DNA of 64,000 nucleotides from an uncultured Aquimarina sp. (GCA_947489685.1 CANLEM010000002.1:496001-560000); one strand, 5' to 3'. Shown: positions 17,067 through 24,895, numbered from the stretch's first letter. The notes: a model not told the origin generated them from the sequence alone. Numbers and translations: made by a program.

Positions 17067-17356
17067 ATAAGATTAAATAATATGAAAATACTAAGCTTAG
17101 GATTTAGTACTACTAAGGAAATTTCGAAATTTTGACACCTTTAATTAAATAGCCTCATCCGGGGCAAGGCCAAACTTGCTTTCTTCAAACGATATGTTTA
17201 CCTGGATATATACTTTAATTTTTTTCGAAAAGTAGTCGCTGATGTAGTTTTATCTAAGTAATAATCTAACACTTTTTCTATTTCTATTCACCTAATGAAA
17301 AGCTGCATCTATTCTTTTACGAATAACATTGATATTGCTTATAATCGTCTCCAAGA
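17067..17356. other. Intergenic region without recognised gene
   Basis: About 290 bases between the promoter of copy 6 and the end of the MarR gene. I see only AT-rich sequence with a small G+C-richer patch near 17150-17180 (ATCCGGGGCAAGGCC) and no open frame that resembles a protein or a clear terminator. Confidence 0.5.
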
Positions 17357-17956
17357 CTAGGCTGGTAATTTATGCTCTGGACAATCGATTTGCAATTCGT
17401 CGTTTTGTAAACTCTTCTTAAGAAAACTACAGTAATGTGTGTTTTGATCTTTGGTATAGTGATTACACGTTAAGCACATACGTTGTATTGAGATTACAGA
17501 TTTCTTATTAAGTTGCTCAATAATATGTAGTAGATTGCTCAGAAAAAGACCTTTTTCACTATCCGGTAAAGCATCAATAGATTCATCTAAAGAGGCTGTA
17601 AAAACAGAAGTTTTTTGAGCAATATCTTTTCCTTTTTGTGTTAATCGAATGGTATAACTTCTAGAGTCGTATGTATCAGGAATTTTAAGTAGGAATTCTT
17701 TTTTTATCAATACACGAACAGAATCGCTTATGGTTGCTTTTGTAAGATCAAACTCCTTTGCTAATAAGCTTATCTTAAGCATTTCTTCTTTATGAGTTAA
17801 GCAAAAAATTAAAATTTGAATCTGGATTGGGCTGATTTGGTATTTTTTACTTTCTTCCCATAATAGCACTCTAAATGTTTTAGAAATACGTTCTAAAGCT
17901 TGTGTAATTTTATGAGCAATTTGGTTATCCATTTTAATTGTTTTTTCCCTCTTCAT
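17357..17956 (-). CDS. MarR-family regulator with C-terminal cysteine cluster
   Basis: A 199-residue transcription factor. The winged helix-turn-helix covers about residues 20-145, with SPIQIQILIFCL, the recognition-helix stretch LAKEFDLTKATISDSVRVL and the wing DSRSYTIRLTQKGKDI. The C-terminus adds about 50 residues with four cysteines: RMCLTCNHYT, THYCSF and IDCPEH. The spacing suggests a metal site or a redox switch, seen in a Bacteroidetes subgroup of MarR proteins as I recall it. Its start overlaps the AAA ATPase gene by 23 bases, so they are one transcript. It is the likely reader of the 13-bp palindromes at 18679, 21019, 21038 and 21354. Confidence 0.85.
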   Translation of the reverse strand: MKREKTIKMDNQIAHKITQALERISKTFRVLLWEESKKYQISPIQIQILIFCLTHKEEMLKISLLAKEFDLTKATISDSVRVLIKKEFLLKIPDTYDSRSYTIRLTQKGKDIAQKTSVFTASLDESIDALPDSEKGLFLSNLLHIIEQLNKKSVISIQRMCLTCNHYTKDQNTHYCSFLKKSLQNDELQIDCPEHKLPA

Positions 17957-18647
17957 AAGCTATAATTTTACTCTTAACAGATCTATGAATAATATCTTTT
18001 GCTTCGGCAAAAGAGATCCCATATATCCTAGTAATATCAGTATATTCTTTTGGATATTGAGCTAACATGTTGTTATAGTAAAGATTCAATTCTTCATTGC
18101 CGGGCAATTCATATCTCAACTGTAATTGAAACCTACGCAATAAGGCACTATCAATACTTTTAGAATGATTAGTCGCTGCTATAAATAGAACCTTTTCAGA
18201 CACATGATCTAATAACTGAATAATCGTATTTACAAGTCGTTTCATTTCTCCAGAATCTTTTGCATCATAATCTCTTCTTTTTCCAATAAAATCAAACTCA
18301 TCTATAAACAATACCGCATTCTCTCTTTCTGCTTGTTGAAAAACATGTGTTACGTTCTTAGCTGTCTCTCCTAATCGAGAGGAGACAGTTTTTCCTAAAT
18401 TTAAAATTATAATTTTTTTATTTAAGAACTTGGCAATTGCTTTTGCCGTAGTTGTTTTCCCGCAACCTGTATGACCATGTAATAATAATTTATGATCTGC
18501 AGATAATCCATAATTCTTTAAGACATCAATATGTTTATACTCTTTAAGCCATTGATTAAGAGTTTCTTTATTCTCTTTACTAAACTGAATAGTATCTAAT
18601 GGGATTATAGTTTCTTTAGAATGAATGGCTAAATCGTAGGTACTCAT
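17934..18647 (-). CDS. Small AAA+ ATPase
   Basis: A 237-residue single-domain AAA+ ATPase. Walker A is HGHTGCGKTTTAKAIA (about residue 52), Walker B LFIDEFDFIGKR, sensor 1 IAATNHS and an arginine-finger region SALLRRFQLQLRYELPG. There is no N-terminal substrate domain apart from about 45 residues and no protease domain, so it may remodel a partner protein such as the nearby heme or redox proteins. Its 3' end overlaps the marR start by 23 bases. A MarR-type palindrome lies 32 bp upstream of the start. Confidence 0.85.
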   Translation of the reverse strand: MSTYDLAIHSKETIIPLDTIQFSKENKETLNQWLKEYKHIDVLKNYGLSADHKLLLHGHTGCGKTTTAKAIAKFLNKKIIILNLGKTVSSRLGETAKNVTHVFQQAERENAVLFIDEFDFIGKRRDYDAKDSGEMKRLVNTIIQLLDHVSEKVLFIAATNHSKSIDSALLRRFQLQLRYELPGNEELNLYYNNMLAQYPKEYTDITRIYGISFAEAKDIIHRSVKSKIIAYEEGKNN

Positions 18648-18678
18648 TAAATATCAAATGTAATTTAAAGTTTCAAAG

Positions 18679-18691
18679 TTAGTAATCCTTA
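18679..18691. promoter_or_regulatory. Putative MarR operator upstream of the AAA-marR operon
   Basis: TTAGTAATCCTTA fits the shared 13-bp pattern TTAGKAWTCCTWA with one mismatch. It starts at the stop codon of the thioredoxin-fold gene and is 32 bp from the AAA gene start. Overlap with coding sequence means chance is possible. Confidence 0.45.
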
Positions 18692-19299
18692 TTAAATTGT
18701 TTGATTTTTTCTGCTATTATCTCGTAAGGAACATGTCCAAACCATTCATCTAATATCTCATACTCTTTAGTAAATAATATAAAACTAGGAGTACCTCTTA
18801 ATTGATTTAATGTAAAAGTCAATGCTATTTTATCTAGTGATTTTAAATACATTTTTACTCGTTCTTGCAATGCTTTTTTTTCGAAATCCGGCCAGAGGTT
18901 ATAGTTAGGGTTAATGGTACAAATTTTTTCTATAGCAACATCAATCTCACTTAAATCTTCATCAATTTGATCCATTCCAATCGGAAAATCTAATGTATAT
19001 GGCAAATTACTGTATCCTTGTTGCGACATCATTTTTTTCGTTTCTCCAATCAGAGTACCATTTTCGACTAATGCTTTGGTATTTGCTGTTGTATTCTTAT
19101 CAAAATCTTCAAAAGCTGTAGATAATGCTAAAAAAGAGATTTCTTTTGCGGCAAACTCTTGATGAAGCTTGTTAAAAAAAGGCAGGGCATAAGAAAAACA
19201 TCCAGGGCAATTTACCTGAAATACCAAAAGCATATTAAGGTCTTTAATTTCAAAATCTCCTTGCAAAAGGTGATTATAATACAACTGTAATTTCTTCAT
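18679..19299 (-). CDS. Thioredoxin-fold protein with CPGC motif
   Basis: A 206-residue cytoplasmic thioredoxin-like protein related to the AhpC/TlpA group. Residues 20-40 give the strand MLLVFQVNCPGCFSYALPFF with the redox pair CPGC; later comes EISFLALSTAF and the cis-proline region LRGTPSFILF. A 70-residue helical insertion lies between, longer than in ordinary thioredoxins. The longer frame from 19356 would add 19 residues, but ATG at 19299 lies 4 bases after the stop of the heme-protein gene and gives a clean start, so it is preferred. It is probably made together with the hexameric heme protein. Confidence 0.8.
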   Translation of the reverse strand: MKKLQLYYNHLLQGDFEIKDLNMLLVFQVNCPGCFSYALPFFNKLHQEFAAKEISFLALSTAFEDFDKNTTANTKALVENGTLIGETKKMMSQQGYSNLPYTLDFPIGMDQIDEDLSEIDVAIEKICTINPNYNLWPDFEKKALQERVKMYLKSLDKIALTFTLNQLRGTPSFILFTKEYEILDEWFGHVPYEIIAEKIKQFNKDY

Positions 19300-19303
19300 G
19301 GGT

Positions 19304-19537
19304 CTATTTTTTCCAATAATTATTAGCTGCAGAAACGGTTTGAAAATGCATAGCAACTACACTAGATGCAGCTGTCAAATTGCTAGCATTGTTTGCATAA
19401 TCTGTTCTTAATTTTTTTAAAACCTCCATATCTGGTTGAGTATATTTAACACCCATTCTTGATAATTTTATTGCTAATTCAAAACCTTCTTGTGGTGTTT
19501 CTGTTTGTAAACTAAGTAACCAAGTATCATTAGACAT
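19304..19537 (-). CDS. Hexameric tyrosine-coordinated heme protein (HTHP)
   Basis: A 77-residue protein matching the HTHP family, first described from a marine Roseobacter as a ring of six small helical subunits, each with heme bound by tyrosine and having weak peroxidase and catalase activity. Family stretches are clear: TETPQEGFELAIKLSR, KYTQPD and VVAMHFQTVSAANNYWK. Tyr 47 (in LRTDYANN) aligns with the heme ligand. The longer frame from 19585 adds 16 unrelated residues; ATG at 19537 (MSNDTWL) fits the family start. It ends 4 bases before the CPGC thioredoxin-fold gene. Confidence 0.92.
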   Translation of the reverse strand: MSNDTWLLSLQTETPQEGFELAIKLSRMGVKYTQPDMEVLKKLRTDYANNASNLTAASSVVAMHFQTVSAANNYWKK

Positions 19538-19703
19538 AACTATATATTTAATTGTTAAATGCACTATAAAATCAATCGTATCCAAATGAGAGTTTTTCTT
19601 TTATAGTATATCATAAAAATGCTGTTTAAAGACTCATCCTTTAAAAAGAATTGATTCTCAAGCGGGGTATATTAAGGTGTATTTTTCTGTGAGAAAGGTA
19701 TTT

Positions 19704-19961
19704 TTAACAGTTCTCCATTTCTATAATATAATATCCCTTTTCTCTAATAGATTGTTCGACTTTTGCGGGTGCTGCTTCCATATGGCAAAAATTACATTCT
19801 TTTGTTGTTAGGTTAAAGTCTGGAATACCTTTTTCTGTTAAGTATTCTTTTCCATATTTATAAACATTTTGTACAGCATCATTATCCTCTACAAGAATAT
19901 CAAAATGCATTACTATATGTTCATTTTTGGGTACGTATGTATCGTAAACTGAAACTTTCAT
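19704..19961 (-). CDS. DUF2024 family protein with CxxCH motif
   Basis: An 85-residue protein of the DUF2024 family: start MKVSVYDTYV, then VMHFDILVED, then LTTKECNFCHMEAAP and end GYYIIEMENC, all family signatures. The CNFCH segment has the form of a c-type heme attachment motif, yet there is no signal peptide, so covalent heme in the periplasm is unlikely; it may instead bind metal or react in thiol chemistry. The last residue is a further cysteine. It lies 166 bases upstream of HTHP on the same strand. Function is unknown. Confidence 0.88.
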   Translation of the reverse strand: MKVSVYDTYVPKNEHIVMHFDILVEDNDAVQNVYKYGKEYLTEKGIPDFNLTTKECNFCHMEAAPAKVEQSIREKGYYIIEMENC

Positions 19962-20126
19962 TTTATTTGTTTTTTAATTAATTATCCTTTTATGGGTTAT
20001 ATCAAAATTTATTCTTTCCTGTTTTAATCTCTTTATCTGGTGTTAATAGTGAAAGACTAGCTATAGGGGGAACTCATCGGTATTTATTTTGGCATATACT
20101 CTAATCCATTGGTATTATATACATCA

Positions 20127-20210
20127 CTATTTTGATTTGTTCTTCTGTTTTTTTGCACATCCTAGGATTAGAATGGTAAAGAAAATTGTAGAAATAATAG
20201 TTGTTTTCAT
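20127..20210 (-). CDS. Tiny lipoprotein, possibly frameshifted at an A7 run
   Basis: ATG at 20210 opens a 27-residue frame: MKTTIISTIFFTILILGCAK, a complete lipoprotein signal with lipobox LILGC (Cys 18) and a nine-residue basic tail. A run of seven A follows the lipobox codons. Deleting one base there would open a longer tail that reads through residues resembling SDVYNTNGLEYMPK to a stop at 20084, giving about 40 residues. The signal is convincing as a lipoprotein; the true length is not. It may be a decayed gene, or one using slippage. Confidence 0.5.
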   Translation of the reverse strand: MKTTIISTIFFTILILGCAKKQKNKSK

Positions 20211-20250
20211 AGCATCTTATTAATAAACCAAGTACTTGATTCATATTTTA

Positions 20251-20985
20251 TTATTTCTTTTTCACGGTATACGGAAGAGACAAATCTCCACTCGCTACAC
20301 TAAATACATCATATACTCCCAGCATAGGCATATCTTCTTTACTAGTATTTACAATCATATATGCGGCTACTCCATCATATTTGAATGACGTCTGGTTATT
20401 CATTCTGTAATCAGGAACAACAACTTTAATTGTGTTTCCTTTTGAGGTCACCGGAAAACCAGGAGAGTCCATATACATAGGCATTCCGGGATTAGTAGGA
20501 GGTAAAGTCACATTATCGGCTTTTGTAAATTGCTTTACGGCTAATCCTCCAGCTACACGTTTATCTTCATGAAGAACAACCCAATGAGGATGCCAAATAA
20601 CACCATCTCCAATATTTTTAGGATCTCCATCCAAATCTTCATCCCACAATGGGGTATCATCAAAATCCGGATGAGAAGTAAGTGCCAAAGCTACGATTCC
20701 TTCTGTTTGACTAAATCCCACATCTGTTGGTTTTAATGAGGTTGGGAAAACATATCCCAATACAGGAGCCCCATCTAATGCTCCATTAGGAGTTGGAGTT
20801 GTTTTACCAGCTGTTCCTTTAACATCAATTTGCCAAACACTTACACTTAGGTCGGTATGATGTGTTACTTCTGCCTTTGTAACCAGAAAATCGTCGTTGT
20901 TGTAAGGTCTTTCTTCTTGAGCACAAGATGTGGTAATTAAACCAAGACTCATTACTGCGGTTAATGTTAATAGATTTAATTTCAT
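20251..20985 (-). CDS. Secreted lipoprotein of unknown function in the redox module
   Basis: A 244-residue lipoprotein (signal MKLNLLTLTAVMSLGLITTSC, Cys 21). The mature part is rich in beta-forming and proline/glycine segments: LSVSVWQIDVKG, APVLGYVFPTSL, GDGVIWHPHWVVLHEDKR and a proline-rich stretch NPGMPMYMDSPGFP. No family is recognised. The HPHW pair of histidines and the aspartate-rich DFDDTPLWDEDLDGDP could bind metal. It has its own promoter region carrying two MarR-type palindromes, so it is likely induced or repressed with the rest of the module. Confidence 0.7.
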   Translation of the reverse strand: MKLNLLTLTAVMSLGLITTSCAQEERPYNNDDFLVTKAEVTHHTDLSVSVWQIDVKGTAGKTTPTPNGALDGAPVLGYVFPTSLKPTDVGFSQTEGIVALALTSHPDFDDTPLWDEDLDGDPKNIGDGVIWHPHWVVLHEDKRVAGGLAVKQFTKADNVTLPPTNPGMPMYMDSPGFPVTSKGNTIKVVVPDYRMNNQTSFKYDGVAAYMIVNTSKEDMPMLGVYDVFSVASGDLSLPYTVKKK

Positions 20986-21018
20986 TTTATTATTCTTTAA
21001 TGATTACTAATTCAAAAA

Positions 21019-21031
21019 TTAGGAATCTTAT
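21019..21031. promoter_or_regulatory. Putative MarR operator (left copy)
   Basis: TTAGGAATCTTAT matches TTAGKAWTCCTWA with two mismatches in the right half. It is 33 bp upstream of the 244-residue lipoprotein start. A further half-site GATTACTAA lies at 21002-21010. Confidence 0.45.
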
Positions 21032-21037
21032 TTAAAA

Positions 21038-21050
21038 TTAGGATTCCTAA
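21038..21050. promoter_or_regulatory. Putative MarR operator (right copy, near-perfect palindrome)
   Basis: TTAGGATTCCTAA is symmetric apart from its centre. Its start is 19 bases from the start of the copy at 21019, so the two sites are spaced about two helical turns apart, which would allow two dimers to bind on the same face. Confidence 0.6.
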
Positions 21051-21067
21051 CTTTATAAAGTAAAAAA

Positions 21068-21301
21068 TTACCCTTTTACATCGGTCATAGATGCTCCAAA
21101 ATTTAAATGCAATACATTACCATTAGGCGTTAGTAGAGCCGGTACAGATTGTACACCTGCAGTTTCAGCCTCAGCAATTCTTTCTCTCACCTCTCCTATA
21201 TGAACTATCTCTACATTTTCGTTTCCTATTAAATTAATAATGTCATGTTCTGCGCTAACACAAACTGGACATCCTGCGTGATAAAAAATTGATTTACTCA
21301 T
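21068..21301 (-). CDS. Glutaredoxin/thioredoxin-fold small protein with CPVC motif
   Basis: A 77-residue thioredoxin-fold protein: MSKSIFYHAGCPVCVSAEHDII gives the first strand, the CPVC redox pair (residues 11-14) and helix, and SVPALLTPNG gives the cis-proline loop. The length fits a minimal glutaredoxin-like domain, with no GSH-specific TVP variant visible (SVP here). It is the most upstream gene of the module and has a MarR-type palindrome 53 bp before its start. Confidence 0.82.
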   Translation of the reverse strand: MSKSIFYHAGCPVCVSAEHDIINLIGNENVEIVHIGEVRERIAEAETAGVQSVPALLTPNGNVLHLNFGASMTDVKG

Positions 21302-21353
21302 TGTCTTAAAATTTTAATTATTATTTATAGCATTATTGCCATCACAAATATAG

Positions 21354-21366
21354 TTAGTAATCCTAA
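21354..21366. promoter_or_regulatory. Putative MarR operator upstream of the CPVC protein
   Basis: TTAGTAATCCTAA fits the shared pattern fully. It lies 53 bp from the start of the CPVC gene. The downstream bases ATTAAA extend the similarity with the site at 18679. Confidence 0.6.
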
Positions 21367-21638
21367 TTAAAAATGTTCTAATTATATTTTTAGTTTATAC
21401 GGTCATAATTTTTGCTAATACCATGCGAATACTCTAATCAATAATCACTTCATGATACTCATTCAACATCTCTTATATAAAACTTGTTATTAAGGAAATA
21501 CTATGGTGTTGGAGACACACCACACTTAGCACATAAATCACTAATAATTAATCTAGGACTTTGTTTAGTTCTAAAAGAAGCTTCTCGGAAATGAAAAGTA
21601 TTTTTTACACTTAAATTAATTTCGGCCTATCCATTACA
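21367..21638. other. Intergenic region between manA and the redox module
   Basis: AT-rich sequence with no recognised gene. A small inverted repeat TGGTGT...ACACCA lies near 21502-21520 but has no T-tract. No clear manA terminator is visible. Confidence 0.4.
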
Positions 21639-22628
21639 TTACTTAATATAAATTTCAAGTAATTTTACTTCATTTTTGGCAAAAATTGAATACTTCTTTA
21701 AAACGGCAGGGATTAAAATGGTCTGGCCTTTTTCTAGATTTTCTTCTTTATCATTATCATATCCAATGATACACGATCCACTTACGCACATATATATAAT
21801 AAACGAATCTTTATCATTTTTCGCCAAATATGTCTCTTGACTTATGAGCAATTGATTGGTTGTAAAATACTCACAACTCACTAATTTTGTTGGTTGATTA
21901 TACACTGTGTCATAAGGTAATTTATACTCATTTTGCGCCGTATAATCGATTGCTTTTAAGGCCAAATCTGTATGTAATTCTCTATAATTACCATCTTTAT
22001 CTGGTCTATCCCAATCATAAATTCTATAGGTGATATCACTCGTTTGTTGAATTTCGGCTAACATAACACCTGCTCCTATAGCGTGTACCCTCCCTGTTGG
22101 AATAAAATATACATCGCCATGCACAACTTTATCCTCATTAAGGATATTCATTAAGGTTTTGTTTTCTAAATGCTCAAGATATTCGGCTTTGTTAGAATCT
22201 TTTTTAAACCCAACTATCAAATTACCATCATCTTCGACATCCATAATATACCACATCTCCGTTTTACCAAAAGAGTTATGCCTTTCTTGGGCCAATTGAT
22301 CATTAGGGTGTACTTGAATACTTAATGGTTCCTTTGCATCAATAAACTTTATTAACAAAGGAAACTTGTTTTCGAAATGTTTATATACATGCTTACCTAC
22401 TAATTGGTCTTTATATTCTTCCAAGATCTCGGGTAAGGTCTTACCTGCAAGAGTACCATTCGAGATAATAGATTCATAACCATCAACATCTGAGATCTCC
22501 CAACTTTCTCCAATATTATCTTTTAAAGATTTCTTATTATAACGCGTAATTAATTTATTCCCTCCCCATATTTTTTCTTTTAAAATAGGATTAAACTTTA
22601 ATGGGTATGAAATTTTATGCGTAATCAT
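21639..22628 (-). CDS. manA: Mannose-6-phosphate isomerase, class I
   Basis: A 329-residue zinc enzyme interconverting mannose 6-phosphate and fructose 6-phosphate, feeding GDP-mannose and polysaccharide synthesis. It opens with the family signature PLKFNPILKEKIWGG, and the zinc-binding cupin residues lie in PLSIQVHPND, KTEMWY and the later GRVHAIGAG. The active-site stretch QQTSDITYRIYDWDR is intact. Length is usual for the short Bacteroidetes/Firmicutes form. It stands alone, with 509 empty bases upstream, and is not evidently tied to its neighbours. Confidence 0.95.
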   Translation of the reverse strand: MITHKISYPLKFNPILKEKIWGGNKLITRYNKKSLKDNIGESWEISDVDGYESIISNGTLAGKTLPEILEEYKDQLVGKHVYKHFENKFPLLIKFIDAKEPLSIQVHPNDQLAQERHNSFGKTEMWYIMDVEDDGNLIVGFKKDSNKAEYLEHLENKTLMNILNEDKVVHGDVYFIPTGRVHAIGAGVMLAEIQQTSDITYRIYDWDRPDKDGNYRELHTDLALKAIDYTAQNEYKLPYDTVYNQPTKLVSCEYFTTNQLLISQETYLAKNDKDSFIIYMCVSGSCIIGYDNDKEENLEKGQTILIPAVLKKYSIFAKNEVKLLEIYIK

Positions 22629-23003
22629 TTATATGGTACTGTATTACTATTCATCAAAAAAAGCATCCTTTTTAATTAGCTTTCTGATACTATTTCGGGA
22701 GTTTTTATTCTATTAAGTATACTAATTAATTTATTTAAGAAATGATCCTAGAGAAGATCCAAACTCGCCACTAATATAGTACGTTCTAATTTTAATACTT
22801 TACTTCCCTTCCTAACTTTGTGTTTTTTTTATCAATCCAGAATCTTTATTAACTTTTTATAAGCGAATATATTTCTTTTCATCAAAAAAGTACTCTAAAT
22901 TATGTGGTCAAATATACTTATTTCAATTAATGATTTGTTCGATATTGAAAGTATCGTAAAGGAAATAATGCCGAAGTGAATTTATAAAAACCTAGTTTAT
23001 CAA
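22629..23003. other. Long intergenic region upstream of manA
   Basis: About 375 bases without a supported gene. It contains a 25-codon plus-strand frame near 22900 (start MWSNILISINDLF) that I could not support as a gene. The manA promoter must lie within it, but no strong element stands out. Confidence 0.4.
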
Positions 23004-23036
23004 TAAAAAAAACCTGATGAGTTGTCCTCATCAGGT
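23004..23036 (-). terminator. Rho-independent terminator after the DUF6438 lipoprotein
   Basis: ACCTGATGAG (23012-23021) and CTCATCAGGT (23027-23036) form a perfect 10-bp stem with a 5-base loop; on the minus strand a T-tract follows. It lies about 100 bases beyond the stop of the DUF6438 gene. Confidence 0.88.
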
Positions 23037-23137
23037 CGAAAAATAGATGATATGGGTAACCCATTATAATATCAAATATTACTAATCCCTAATCACATCC
23101 GTTTTTACAAACACACCTAATTAATTAGGAGAGAAAA

Positions 23138-23593
23138 TTATCCATGTTCGTTTTTATCGTGTCCTACATCGGCAGTTATTTTTTGCACTATCTTTTTTAA
23201 TCGGGTATCTAATTCTTTAAATGCCCCATCGATTTTAGAAGAATGGTATTTATACTCTTTACCTTTATATCGTAAGGTTGTGGTAGGCCAATCCAATCTT
23301 TTTTTGAATGTCATATCTTCATAAGAGAGATCCAACATTTTTTTTAACTCTTCAAGTTTCTCTTCTTGTAGTTTTCCTTCTATAGTTCCTTTTACAGTTA
23401 CATTTCTGATTCCTGTATAAGAAAAAGAACCGTCTGTATAGATCCACATATCAAAGACCTGGCATTTTCCTCTACAAGGCCCTTTTGAGTAGTAGATCGC
23501 ATCAGCAACATCTTTAACAGGGCTCGAAGCAGTAGTCTTTGTAGACTGACAAGAAAAATTTATCATTATCAATACTATCAGTATATATTTCAT
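23138..23593 (-). CDS. DUF6438 lipoprotein
   Basis: A 151-residue lipoprotein with signal peptide ending FSC (Cys 15). The mature domain matches the DUF6438 pattern common in Bacteroidetes: IYYSKGPCRGKCQVFDMWIYTDGSFSY, followed by a helix and the strand WPTTTLRYKGKEYKY. Two cysteines in GPCRGKC probably form a disulfide or bind a ligand. The function is unknown. It begins only 3 bases after the metallopeptidase-like gene, so the two form one operon. Confidence 0.78.
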   Translation of the reverse strand: MKYILIVLIMINFSCQSTKTTASSPVKDVADAIYYSKGPCRGKCQVFDMWIYTDGSFSYTGIRNVTVKGTIEGKLQEEKLEELKKMLDLSYEDMTFKKRLDWPTTTLRYKGKEYKYHSSKIDGAFKELDTRLKKIVQKITADVGHDKNEHG

Positions 23594-23596
23594 CTT

Positions 23597-24583
23597 TTAT
23601 CCTTTTATCCTTTTATGAAAGTTACAGTGCATTTTGTTCTTATCTCCAAACGTAGTTGCATTTTTCCAGGTGCCTGGCGCTGGTAAGAAGTTTCTACTAC
23701 TTTTTGAAATATTACCTCGGATATAATCTCGTAATTTTATCATCTCGGCATCATCATACATAATCTGAATCTTTTTTTCCGCGCCACTATCCCCATTTAC
23801 TCCACCAGCTCTGGTCACAAACGTCGAAAAAACCTCAGCTATATCCTCGCCTGGATTGGTAGATGCATATTGAGTAACATAGCGTTCTTTGTATTTCTCA
23901 TAAAATTTTTGTGCATCGCTTTCGGTATTAATGGCCTGAAATTCGGTCCATATATCAGCCCAATGATTTTGATATATTTTATTGATATTAGAATCATCTC
24001 TAGCACAACCTTCTCCTGTAAAAAAACTTTTACAATTACCTTGCGATATCGAAGAATCTACTTGTTTTATCTCTAGAGTAATGATATGACCAAATTCATG
24101 CACAATGGTGTATGCTAATTCTCCTCCTGCATTAAAACCTCCTTCATAGGCATAATCTATTGCTATACCCATTTGCCATTTAGAAAGATCTGGAGTTCGT
24201 TCTACCACATATCCCGCAATACCACTTTTTTCTCCTGTATAAATCATAAATTCGCTCATTTTTGATCTATACTCTAAAGGAATAATGTTTTTTACAAGGC
24301 TCCATACTTCCTGATGTTTTTGAATATCCTTTTGCAATACTAATGCTTGCCCGGTTACATTAAAATCTCTTTCCTTAACTATATTTTCACCATCTACCTT
24401 ATACAACGTTACATTTCTAAGATCTTCACCTTGATTTTCATTTTCATTATCACCACCATTATTATCTACATTAGAGTTTTCTTCTGGACCTGCATCATCA
24501 TCTTTATTACAAGATTGAAATGTAAACGTGATAACACTTAAAAAAAGGATTATTGCGTATTTCCATCTTATTGTATCTTTCAT
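23597..24583 (-). CDS. Putative zinc metallopeptidase lipoprotein
   Basis: A 328-residue lipoprotein: signal with SCNKDDD at the lipidation site and an acidic, asparagine-rich linker (residues 30-55). The catalytic part holds the zinc motif HEFGH in YTIVHEFGHIITLE near residue 165, with ERYVTQYASTNPGEDIAEVFSTFV downstream, where the ED-IAE glutamate is a likely third ligand. It may be a putative zinc-binding metallopeptidase that acts on the cell surface. It forms an operon with the DUF6438 lipoprotein. Substrate unknown. Confidence 0.72.
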   Translation of the reverse strand: MKDTIRWKYAIILFLSVITFTFQSCNKDDDAGPEENSNVDNNGGDNENENQGEDLRNVTLYKVDGENIVKERDFNVTGQALVLQKDIQKHQEVWSLVKNIIPLEYRSKMSEFMIYTGEKSGIAGYVVERTPDLSKWQMGIAIDYAYEGGFNAGGELAYTIVHEFGHIITLEIKQVDSSISQGNCKSFFTGEGCARDDSNINKIYQNHWADIWTEFQAINTESDAQKFYEKYKERYVTQYASTNPGEDIAEVFSTFVTRAGGVNGDSGAEKKIQIMYDDAEMIKLRDYIRGNISKSSRNFLPAPGTWKNATTFGDKNKMHCNFHKRIKG

Positions 24584-24895
24584 AATCTTTTAGATTTAAA
24601 AATTAAACGTCTTTTGTAACACAACAACAAACTTTTAATTCACCCTATTTTTTTTTCACTTTTTTTAAAAAATTGCCATAACACGTATGTATTTACTTCT
24701 TAGAAATAGGGTAAATGCAATATCTAGTGTTGTTATAATAAACAGAGATAACAAAATCGAAAAAGGTCATATGGCATAACAGTATTTTAGAAAGTTTAAA
24801 ATCGCGATACCTATAATTATTAGAAAGAAAAAACGCTATCTATCTATACTTTTCTATAAATACATTAGTTTTGAAAAAAGCTAAGTATTTCTGAA
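24584..24895. other. Divergent promoter region of metallopeptidase and ECF sigma genes
   Basis: A 312-base AT-rich region. It holds the presumed promoters of both divergent genes; the only recognisable element is a TAnnTTTG box at 24866. Confidence 0.45.
24866..24873 (+). promoter_or_regulatory. Bacteroidetes -7 promoter element before the ECF sigma gene
   Basis: TAGTTTTG matches the Bacteroidetes -7 box TAnnTTTG and lies 22 bases before the ECF sigma ATG. No good -33 box is visible. Confidence 0.5.

Noticed and set aside
20159..20174. Palindrome-like ATCCTAGGATTAGAAT resembling the MarR site
   Set aside because: It lies inside the tiny lipoprotein's signal sequence and matches the 13-bp pattern only partly.
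22900..22980. 25-codon plus-strand frame starting MWSNILISIND upstream of manA
   Set aside because: Short, no family likeness, no start signal or conserved neighbour; chance frames of this size are frequent in this AT-rich region.
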